Source of the DNA: Sophora flavescens
Taxonomy: Eukaryota > Streptophyta > Magnoliopsida > Fabales > Fabaceae
Assembly (NCBI GenBank): GCA_030762895.1
Contig: JAUPTC010000113.1
Location: 1 to 64,000 of the forward strand
Direction of reading: 5' to 3'
DNA length: 64,000 nucleotides
Shown piece after piece: positions 33,387 through 43,070 of the stretch. Position 1 is the stretch's first letter. Each line of letters starts with the position of its first letter. Position numbers and translations under genes: made by a program. The notes beneath the pieces were generated by a model. The model was not told the origin of the DNA. It was given only the letters and a program-made list of their open reading frames with translations, and ran no database searches.

Positions 33387-34339
33387 TGATGACAACCAAC
33401 TTGTGGTTGCCTTGAATGATCTTTTTTGATTGAAATTCGTTTAGTGTTGTGCCACTTTGGTTCAAGAGCAAAGACCAAATCAATTTCAGATTTTAGTAAC
33501 AAAACAAAAGTTGAAGAAGAAAGAAGAAAGTGGAAGAGATAGAGATGATGAAGGCGCCACAAACAATGGAAATTGTTTGATAAGCCAAGTGATGTTCGCC
33601 ACAAGAATTTGGAGATTCTTGATAAGAACTCAATCTTGGTTCAACCAAGAACTTAGGAGAAACACTTCTCACTAATTTGGATAAATTCCAACAACATCAA
33701 ACTTGTTATTTCATATGAATTTTCGTTTTACATATAGTATGGCAGCCAAACTCTTGGCATCCAAAGATAAAATGAAACCTCCACTTGAATAGCCTAATTA
33801 TGTCACTAAATGACTCACTAATCCCTGCCAACTTTTGGCTTCCCAAAGAGATCATAACCCCCACAATCATGTCACTAAATGACTCACTAATCCCTTCTTA
33901 ACTCAGCCTCTAATGATGAGTCTATTATTCTCTCATAACCATCATTATGTGGCTGCCACACTTTACTTCTCATATTAAAAAGTGTAACTTCCACATAATT
34001 AACAAAACAATAAACAAACTAATAACTTTATAGGAGTTACTATTGGCATGAAAACCAAAGGTTCCTCCTACTAAGCTATCAAATTCGTATACAACATGGT
34101 AAAAATGGGCTTGCATGCCCTCTTCATGCTTCTTGGGCTTGGATGAGCAAAGTTATTATCTTGGGCTCATTGTCTTCATTACTTGCATGTGCATTTGGGC
34201 TTGTCTCCATTAAGAAAACCACCAATTGAGTTAGAGCTTCTTGGGCTTTCTTTGATCTAGCTCTTGTCATTGGGCCACCAAGACCTTGAATGGCTTCTTG
34301 TTGAAATGTTGTAGACTTGCCCCTCCTTGGCTCATATCA
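33387..34339 (-). mobile_element. Solo LTR H2 with TSD GGCAA
   Basis: 953 bp, TGATGACAACC ... GGCTCATATCA on the plus strand. GGCAA lies at 33,382-33,386 and again at 34,340-34,344. The empty site is visible in the left arm near 6,898-6,902. It carries the hairpin chain (CAAACAAT/ATTGTTTG stem) and an LTR tail remnant similar to D in its second half, so it is a mosaic. Solo form implies LTR-LTR recombination after insertion. Confidence 0.92.
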
Positions 34340-37300
34340 GGCAAACACCACATCGACTGAAGTTGCATCGGAAAGGATCCTCATGATGTTATTGGATTTT
34401 AAAAATATTGGCATTCGATATTTATCAATTTCATGGGGTATTCGATGGTGTGGCGAGGCTGTGGGTACGCGGCTCCTCGACCTTGGTGGTGGATGGACGT
34501 GGTGTTAGGTGATACCTTCGAGGCGGAGCCGAAGCACCAAGAGACGGGTGATCAAACACCAGTCTCTTGGAAGGGGTGGCAAACACCAGAACGGCCAAAG
34601 GCACATCGGAAAGGATCCATGCGATGTTGTTGGCTTTTAAAAATGTTGGCTTTCGATATTTATCAATTCCGTGGGGAACTCGATGGTGTGGTGAGGCTGT
34701 GGGTGCGCGGCTCCTTGGCCTTGGTTGTGGATGGAGGTGGTGTTAGTTGTTGCCTTCTGAGGCCGAGCCGAAGCACCGAGAGACCGGTGATCGTCCTGAT
34801 GTGGCCTTGGAAGGGGTGGCAAACACTAGATCGATGGAAGGAGCATCGGAAAGGATCCTCGCGATGTTGTTGATTTTGAAAAATGTTGGCTTTCAATATT
34901 TATCAATTTCGTGGGGTACTCGATTGTGTGGTGAGGTTGTGGGTGCATGGCTCCTCGACCTCGGCTGTGGATGGACGTGGTGTTAGGTGGTGTATTCCAG
35001 GGCGGAACCAAAACACCAAATCAGCTGAAGGCGCATCGAAAAGGATCCTTCTAATGTTGGTTTTTAAAAATATTGGCTTTCGTTATTTTTCAATTTCGTG
35101 GGGTACTCGATGGTGTGGCGAGGTTGTGGGTGCGCGGCTCCTCGACCTTTGTTGTGGATGGACGTGGTGTTAGGTGACACCTTTCGGGGCGGAGTCGAAG
35201 CACCAAGAGACCGGTGATGATCCTGAAGTGGCCTTGGTAGGGGTGGCAAATACCAGATCGACTGAAGGCACATCAGAAAGGATCCTCGTGATGTTGTTGT
35301 ATTTGAAAAATCTTGGCTTTCGATATTTATCAATTTCTTTGGGTACTCGAATGTTTGGGGTGAGGTTGTGGGTGCGCCGCCCCTCGATCTTTTCTGTGGA
35401 TGGACGTGGTGTTAGGTGATGTCTTCGAAGCACCAAGAGACGGGTGATCGTCCTGAAGTGGCCTTGGAAGGGGTGGCAAACACCAGATCTGCTGAAGGCG
35501 CATCGAAAAAGATCCTCATGATGTTGTTGGTTTTTAAAAGTGTTGGCTTTCGATATTTATCAATTTCATGGGGTACTCGATGGTGTGGCGAGGTTGTGGG
35601 TGCGCGGTTCCTCGACCTCGGTTGTGGATGGACGTAGTGTTAGGTGATGCCTTCCGGGGAATAGACGAATCACCAAGAGACGAGTGATCGTCCTTATGAG
35701 GCCTTGGAAGGGGTGGCAAACACCAGATCGGCTCAAGGTGCACCAGAAAGGATCCTCGTGATGTTGTTGGTTTTTAAAAGTGTTGGTTTTTTATATTTAT
35801 CAATATTGTGGGGTACTCGATGGTGTGGCGAGGCTGTGGGTGTACGACTCCTCGACCTTGGTGGAGGATGGACGTGGTGTTAGGTGACGCCTTTCGAGGC
35901 GGAGCCGAAACACCAAGAGATGGGTGATCGTCCTGAAGTGGCCTTGGAAGGGGTGGCAAACACTAGATCTGTTGAAGCCGCATCGGAAAGGATCCTCGTG
36001 ATGTTGTTGGTTTTTAAAAGTGTTGGATTTCGATATTTATCAATATTGTGGGGTACTCGATGGTGTGTCGAGGCTGTGGGTGCGAGGTTCCTCGACCTTG
36101 GTTGTCGATGGTCGTGGTGTTAGGTGATGCCTTCCGGGGTGTAGCCGAAGTACCAAGAGACAGGTGATAGTCCTGAAGTGGCCTTGGAAGGAGTGGCAAA
36201 CACCAGATCGACTGAAGGCACATCGGAAACGGACCTCGTGATGTTGTTGGATTTTAAAAATCTTGGCTTTCGATATTTCTCAATTTCGTGGGCTACTCGA
36301 TGGTGTGGCGAAGCTGTGGGTGCCCGGCTCCTCGACCTTGGTTGTGGATGGACGTGGTGTTCGGTGATGCCTTCCGGGGCAGAGTCAAAGCACCAAGAGA
36401 CGGGTGATCATCCTGAAGTGGCCTTGGAAGGGGTGGCAAACACCAGATCGGACGAAGGCGAATCGGAAATGATCCATGCGATGTTGTTTGCTTTTAGAAA
36501 TGTTAGCTTTCAATATTTATCAATTTCATGGGGTACGCGATGGTGTGGTGAGGCTGTGGGTGAACGGCTCCTCGGCCTTGGTTGTGGATGGAGGTGGTGT
36601 TAGTTGCAGCTTTTCGGGGCGGAGACGAACCACCAAGAGACGGGTGATCGTCCTGAAGTGGCCTTGGAAGGGGTGGCAAACACCAGATCGGCTGAAGGCG
36701 CATTCGAAAGGGTCCTCGTGATGTTATTGGTTTTGAAAAATATTCGCTTTCGATATTTATCAATTTCGTGCGGTACTCGATGGTGTGCTGAGATTGTGGG
36801 TGCACAACTCCTCGACCTTTGTTGTGGATGGACGTGGTGTTAGGTGACGCCTTCCGGGGCAGAGCTGAAGCACCAAGCGACGGGTGATCGTCCTGAAGTG
36901 GCCTTGGAGGGGTGACAAACATCGGATCGACTGAAGGCGCATCGGAAAGGATCCTCGTGATGTGGTTGGTTTTTAAAAATGCAGGCTTTAGATATTTATA
37001 AATTTCGTGGGGTACTCGATGGTGTGGTGAGGATGCGGGTGTGCGGATCCTCGACCTTGGTTTTGGATTGACGTGGTGTTAGGTGGTGTATTCCAGGGCG
37101 GAGCCAAAGCACCTAGAGACGGGTGATCGTCTTGAAGTGGCCTTGGAAGGTGTGGCAAACACCAGATCGACTGAAGGCTCATCGGAAAGGATCCTCGTGA
37201 TGTTGTTGGTTTTAAAAAATATTGGCCTTCGATATTTATCAATTTCGTGGGGTACTCGATGGTGTGGCGAGGCTGTGGGTGCGCGGCTCCTCGACCCTGG

Positions 37301-37735
37301 TTGTGGATGGACGTGGTGTTAGGTGATGCCTTCCAGGGCGGAGTCGAAGCACTAAGAGACGGGTGATCGTCCGGAAGTGGCCTTGGAAGGGGTGGCAAAC
37401 CCCAGATCGACTGAAGGCACATCGAAAAGGATCCTCGTGATGTTGTTGGATTTTAAAAATCTTGGCTTTCGATATTTATCAATTTCGTGGGGTACTCGAT
37501 GGTGTGGTGAGGCTGTGGGTGCGCGGCCCCTCGATCTTTTCTGTGGATGGACGTGGTGTTAGGTGATGTCTTTCGGGAGGAGCCGAAGCACCAAGAGACC
37601 GGTGATCGTCCTGAAGTGGCCTTGGAAGTAGTGGCAAACACCAGATCGGCTGAAGGCGCATTGGGAAGGATCCTCGTGATACTGTTGGTTTTTAAAAATG
37701 TTGGCTTTCGATATTTATCAATTTTGTGTGGTACA
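34340..37735 (-). repeat. 240-bp satellite array, outer right block, about 14 units
   Basis: Complement of about 3,511-6,900. One region near 34,540-34,580 is shortened compared with the left arm, and the total right array is about one unit shorter. Confidence 0.95.
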
Positions 37736-38556
37736 ATGAGGCCGGTCAAGGAAATTGAACCAATTTGGTCCTATATGACCTAACTAGTCCACTTGGGCTC
37801 TAATAAGTGAACAAGTCCATTTAGACTCCATTAGGACCAAAGAAGTACAATTGGGCCACCAAATGCAATTGGCCCGATTAGTTCCTAACAAGTCCTTTTG
37901 GGTTCTATTAGTATCAAACAATTCCATTTGGGCTCCATTCGGACCAAAGAAGTTCAATAGGACCGATCGAGTCAATTGAACCAATTAGGTTAGATATGAC
38001 CTAAACAAGTCCACTTGGGCTCTATTAGGATCAAGCAAGCTCATTTGGGCTCCATTAGGACCAAAGAAGTACAATTGTGCCACTTAAGACAATTGGCTCA
38101 ATTAGTTCCTAACAAGTATTTGGGTTCTATTCGGATCAAACAAGTCCATTTGGATTCCATTATGAACAAAGAAGTACAATTGGGCCAGTCGAGGTAATTG
38201 AACCAATTAGTTCCTTATATGACCTAACTAGTCCACTTGGGCTCTCTTAGGATCAAACAAGTCCATTTGAGCTCCATTAGGACCAAAGAAGTACAATTGG
38301 GTCGGTCGAGGCCATTGGCCCAAATAGTTCCTAACAAGTCCATTTGGGCTCTAGTAGGATCAAACAAGTCCTTTTGAACTCCATTAGGACAAAAGAAGTA
38401 CAATTGGGCAACTCAAGGCAATTGGACCTATTAGTTCCTAACAAGTCATTCGGGCTCGATTAGGATCAAACAAGTCCATTTGGGCTCCTTTAGGACAAAA
38501 GAAGTACAATTAGGCCAGTCGAGGCAATTGAACTAATTAGGTCCTATATGACTTAA
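37736..38556 (+). repeat. 116-bp tandem repeat array, right arm edge
   Basis: Units built from two related 31-bp halves (aacaagtccatttgggctcc-attaggaccaa and the variant ending ggatcaa). A linker containing gaagtacaattgggcc, a gtcgaggcaattg-type segment and ggtcctatatgacc completes the unit. Several units are incomplete. The same repeat recurs at 58,098-58,982 in the same orientation. Confidence 0.85.
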
Positions 38557-38731
38557 TGATGACAACCAAATGGTGAGGTTGCCTTTGATGATCTTTTTGG
38601 TTGAATTTTTAGACACAAATTCGTGTAACACTTTGTAACCAAGATTAAAGTGAAGAAAGAAATAAAATGGATGAGTAAGAAGATGATGATGGCGCCACAA
38701 AACACGAGTTTTGATAAGCCAAGTGAGGTTC
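38557..38731 (-). mobile_element. LTR stub: target of element D, left piece
   Basis: LTR starting TGATGACAACCAAATGGTGAGG on the plus strand and containing hairpin 2 (CAAAAC ACGA GTTTTG). It is cut at GGTTC (38,727-38,731) by D and resumes at 54,977. Confidence 0.85.
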
Positions 38732-39526
38732 TGATGTAAGCTCGTTGGAAATTGATTTGGATCAAGAGAGCATTCAAGGTCTTGGTGGCCCAATGACAAG
38801 AGCAAGAGCAAATAAAGCCCAAGAAGCCCTAACTCAATTAGTGGTCCTCTTAATGGACACAAGCCCAAGTGCACATGCGAGTTATGAAGACAATGAGCCC
38901 AAGTTAATAACTTTGCTCATCCAAGCCCAAGAAGCATGAAGAGGGCGTGCAAGTCCACATAATTAGGAAGGGAAATCTTTTACATTAAATTGTATTGATT
39001 ATGAGAGGATTACACTTTTAATTTGAGAAACAAGTGTAATTCAACATAATCAGGGAGGGAAATCTTTTGCATTAAATTGTATTGATTATGAGAGGATTAC
39101 ACTTTTAATTTGAGAAACAAGTGTGATCCCACATAATCAGGGAGGGAATCTTTTGGCATTAAATTGTATTGATCATGGGAGAATTGATCTTAGGCCATTC
39201 CTCTATATGTAAGACGCCCCCCCCCCCCCAAACACATGAATACAATTTGGATATTATTTTGGATTGAAATCCTTTTGTGAGAATTTTGTTCTCCTTGGTT
39301 CTTGGTTGAGCCATCTTGTTCTTATCAAGAATCCACGATTCTTGTGGCGAACTTCCTTGGCTTATCAAACAACCTTGTTTGTGGCGCCTCCATACCATCT
39401 CTATTCTCCATCCATTTGTTTCTTTTCTTCCCTTTATTTTAATCTCAAAATTGTTCCGCAAATTAATTTTTAAAATTCAACCAAAAAAAGATCATCAAAG
39501 GCAACCTCACCATTGGGTTGTCATCA
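38732..39526 (+). repeat. D element 5' LTR
   Basis: 795 bp. TATA-like TATATGT at 39,203, followed by a 13-base C tract, then hairpins at 39,261-39,272 (GGATT/AATCC), 39,279-39,293 (GAGAA/TTCTC), 39,326-39,344 and 39,366-39,381 (CAAACAA CC TTGTTTG) and GGCGCC. Confidence 0.9.
39203..39209 (+). promoter_or_regulatory. TATA-like box of D 5' LTR
   Basis: TATATGT, 123 bases before hairpin 1. The homopolymer C tract begins about 10 bases after it, an unusual setting for a start region. Confidence 0.5.
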
Positions 39527-39546
39527 AGTGGTATCAAAGCTTAGGC
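39527..39546 (+). other. D element primer binding site
   Basis: AGTGGTATCAAAGCTTAGGC directly after the LTR end GTTGTCATCA. Confidence 0.75.
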
Positions 39547-41105
39547 TTTGGTTGAATCTTCTGAGTTTTGTTCTTCTTCTTCTACCTTTCTTCTTTTCTT
39601 CTTTTAAACCCAAAAACAAAAAATAAAAAATAAAAAATTAACACTTGATCTTGTTGAAGGGTGATGACAACCAACTTGTGGTTGCCTTGAATGATCTTTT
39701 TTGATTGAAATTCGTTTAGTGTTGTGCCACTTTGGTTCAAGAGCAAAGACCAAATCAATTTCAGATTTTAGTAACAAAACAAAAGTTGAAGAAGAAAGAA
39801 GAAAGTGGAAGAGATAGAGATGATGAAGGCGCCACAAACAATGGAAATTGTTTGATAAGCCAAGTGATGTTCGCCACAAGAATTTGGAGATTCTTGATAA
39901 GAACTCAATCTTGGTTCAACCAAGAACTTAGGAGAAACACTTCTCACTAATTTGGATAAATTCCAACAACATCAAACTTGTTATTTCATATGAATTTTCG
40001 TTTTACATATAGTATGGCAGCCAAACTCTTGGCATCCAAAGATAAAATGAAACCTCCACTTGAATAGCCTAATTATGATACTAATAATTCACTTAAGACT
40101 AATTCTAATTCAGCCACCAAATGAAAAAAACGAAATTCCAACTTAAATCCCACTTGAATAGCTACCAAAAACCAACCATCAAGGCAGCCACCAAGCCATA
40201 ACTCTCATTATTGTGGGTGTTACACTTGCCTCTCACATTAAAAGTCTAACTCCCACAATTTACAACTTTTATTCTCACCATAAAACACTCAAAATTCAAA
40301 CTTCTAACAACTAGAAACATCCAAATTCGTGTAGAATATGCTAGGGACCCCACTTTCATGATTATTCACTTATTTATTGAAAAATAATAAACTAAAATGA
40401 CTTGGACCTTGAACCAAATCAGCCCCACTTCATGCTTCCTCCATTTGAATGAGCAAAGTTGTGCATTTGGGCTAATTTGACTTGAACTTGGGCTTATGTC
40501 CATTAAGAGAATCTACATTGGAGTTAAAGCTTCTTTGAACTATGCTCCAAATTGGGCTCACATCATCTTTGTTGAAATGTTGTAGACTTGCCCCTCCTTG
40601 GCTCATATCAAAGGGAATTTTAGTTTTTGTTGTGTTTCTGCTCCAAAGCTTCAAGTTTGCAATTAGTATTTCTCTTCTCATTAAAGTTCAAAAAAAAAAA
40701 TTGTGCAATTTTCAAAAAATATATATATAGTGAAGTAGCGCATGAAATAGTGAGAAAAAGAGAAGAGACAAAGTTCTATTTGGGCAATTGGTGTTCAAAA
40801 AAAAACTCTCCCTTCTTTCTTGTTTCATTATTCTCAAGGTTTTTCCTTCTAGCCTTTCTTTTTTTTTTTGTTTCCTTGTTTTGATAAGTTTTTGTGATTT
40901 TTGTTACTTGATTTTTGGATTTTTGTGTGGAATGTGGTTGACTCCTCTAAGACATAAAAGAGAACAATTGAGTGGAAAAAGGCAAGAGTGAAAATTACAT
41001 CTTGTGTGGAAAAAGCCAATTGAGTGAAATACATTTGTGTGCACTAGTGAGGGAGTGTAGTGAGGAATTTTATAATTTCTTGTTATCTTTTGATATTGTG
41101 TCCAA
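39547..41105 (+). other. D element untranslated leader, split by solo LTR H1
   Basis: 39,547-39,661 and 40,611-41,105 are A/T-rich and T-tract-rich without a coding frame. They resemble the E leader (18,600-19,200), including ttttgataagttttgtgattt and agagaacaattgagtgg. Confidence 0.7.
39662..40610 (-). mobile_element. Solo LTR H1 with TSD AAGGG
   Basis: 949 bp, TGATGACAACCAACTTGTGG to GGCTCATATCA on the plus strand. AAGGG lies at 39,657-39,661 and 40,611-40,615. Hairpin 2 at 39,835-39,854 has an 8-bp stem (CAAACAAT/ATTGTTTG). The first 400 bases are nearly identical to H2 at 33,387; the U3 half differs. Confidence 0.92.
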
Positions 41106-41842
41106 ATGATGGCAGCCCATGAAGATAGTCCACCATTATCTCCAAGGTCAGCCACTCTTCAAGCTAGGATGACCAATCAAGTCCAAGCTCTTCAAAGGCA
41201 ATTGGAGCAAATGCAAGCCACTTATGATCGACAACTTGCTCACCTACACCGTGAAGATTCAAGTGACTATGATAGTGAAAGAGTAAGGCCTAGAGGAGGA
41301 AGACATAGAGGAGGAGAACATAGGGGATAGAGGCGTGATAGAGGACTTGAAGGGGTCAAAATCAAGGTTCCTCCCTTTATTGGGAAGAATGATTCGGAGG
41401 CTTACTTGGAGTGGGAGATAAAAATAGAACAAGTCTTTGATTGTAATTCATACAATGAAACCAAGAAGGTGAAAGTAGCCGCCCTTGAGTTCAAAGAATA
41501 TGCCCTTGTGTGGTGGGACCAATTACAAAAAGAAAGGAGAAGACATGGAATAGAGCCCATAGACACTTGGGAGGAGATGAAATTTATCATGAGGAAGAGG
41601 TTTGTCCCAAATCATTATCAAAGGGACATTCACAACAAATTACAAAGGCTTACCCAAGGGACCAAAAGCGTTGATGAATACTTCAAGGAGATGGAGTTGG
41701 CCTTACTTAGGTCAAATTTTCAAGAAGATAGGGAGGCTACCATGGCAAGATTCCTACATGTCTTGAATCAAGATATTCAAGACATAGTGGAGTTGCAAAA
41801 TTATGTGGAGCTTGAAGATTTGGTCCAACAAGCCATTAAAGT
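41106..41842 (+). pseudogene. D element gag, N-terminal and capsid-like part
   Basis: ATG at 41,106 or 41,109 opens a coiled-coil-like head (MTNQVQALQRQLEQMQA), then an Arg/Gly-rich stretch. A TAG at 41,328-41,330 stops the frame; in the same frame the capsid-like core continues with PPFIGKNDSEAYLEWE, ALVWWDQLQKERRR and VDEYFKEMELALLRSNF. Element B interrupts at 41,843 within the sequence LVQQAIKV. Gag would form the particle that packages element RNA. The stop and the insertion kill this copy. Confidence 0.85.
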
Positions 41843-42828
41843 TGATGACAACCAAGATGGGGTTGCCTTGTTATGATCTATTTGATTGAAATCTTGTTAG
41901 GTGTTGTGCAATTTTCAAATTAAAACTCAAAGTGAGATGATTCCAAATTGTAACCAAAACAAGAATTGAAGAATAAAAGAAGAAAATGGAAAGAGTAGAA
42001 GATGGGTGAAGGTGCCACAAACAAATAAGGATTTGTTTGATAAGCCAAATGAAATCCGCCACAAGAATGTTGGAATTCTTGATAAGGATAGAAACCTTGT
42101 TGGTTCAACCAAGAACTTAGGAGAACAATGCTCACTAACAATGGAAAATTCCAAATCACATCAAAAGTTCCATTTCCAAGGTGTTTCATGCTTTACAAAT
42201 AGTGTAGGCTGCCCAACTTTTGGCATCCTAGAAAAAAAAAACGAAAATAGCATTTGATTAGCCTATTCATGACACTAATTACCCACATTTATTGATTAGC
42301 CTATTCATGACACTAATTACCCACATTAAGACAACCTTTTGAATGGCCACAAAAGTGTTATGGCAGCCACCAAGACAAAAAAAAAACACATGTGCATAAA
42401 AGACTCATAATTGTGGGGGGGTTACACTTTCTTATCACATTAAAATGTAACTCCCACAATTTACAACTTTATTCAAAATAGAAAAACAATTCCCCTAAAT
42501 TCGTGTAGAACATGCATGTGGTCCTACTTGCATGATTCTCCACTTATTCAATTGAATTTGAACATAAAATTGGGCCTTGACTCACATATGTGCCCCACTT
42601 GTTTCTTCTTCATACACCCCCTTTTCATTTGGGCCTTCCTCTTGGATGATCACATTAATCCATTTGGGCTCTTCATCATTTGACTCGGGCCTTGCTTCCA
42701 TTAGGAGTCCAATCATTTGACTTAGGGCTTGTTGGGCCCTCTTAGCTCTTGCTCTTGTCATTGGGCCTCCTAGGCCTTGAATGGCCTCTTGGTCCAAATT
42801 GGGCTTCATTGGTATTGGGCTCGCATCA
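41843..42828 (-). repeat. B element 3' LTR
   Basis: 986 bp. Element-sense ends TGATGCGAGCCC and CTTGGTTGTCATCA. Hairpin 2 at 42,018-42,039 has a 9-bp stem (CAAACAAAT/ATTTGTTTG); the following GGCGCC is mutated to GGTGCC in plus sense. A 39-bp direct duplication (tattgattagcctattcatg...) lies at about 42,255-42,330. Confidence 0.92.
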
Positions 42829-43070
42829 TCCCCTCCTTCTTCAAGTGAATTCGTCCTCGAATTAGAGTCGTCATCACCTACATCAAAAAGAGACAAATCA
42901 GCCACATTAAAAGTTGCACTAATACCCCCATGTTCACTAGGAAGGTCCAACTTGTAAGCATTGTCATTGATCTTGGCTACAACTTGAAATGGCCCATCTC
43001 TCCCCTTGGTTGAAGTTTTGATTTCCTTTGGGAAGGAAACCTTTCTTTCCTCATATGCACCCATACCCAA
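42582..43070 (-). pseudogene. B element integrase end and LTR-encoded tail
   Basis: After a frame change the reading continues VVAKINDNAYKLDLPSEHGG, SATFNVADLSLFD and NSRTNSLEEGGDD, then crosses the purine tract at 42,829-42,842. It runs about 245 bases into the 3' LTR, with GLGGPMTRARAKRAQQALSQ, and stops at 42,582. The tail sequence is thus encoded by U3. The same arrangement is seen in D and E. SATFNVADLSLFD closes the integrase C-terminal domain of this lineage; the tail has no known domain that I recognise. Confidence 0.85.

Larger units (their letters stand above)
22580..39402. repeat. Right arm of giant imperfect inverted repeat
   Basis: Mirror image of 1-15,000. The inner end is approximate because both arms end in 31-bp tandem repeats, where register is ambiguous. 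Two insertions are specific to this arm and have target-site duplications: 23,186-25,883 (GATAT) and 33,387-34,339 (GGCAA). The matching left-arm positions (about 14,404-14,408 and about 6,898-6,902) are uninterrupted satellite. The spacer between arms is about 7 kb and includes the assembly gap. Confidence 0.88.
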
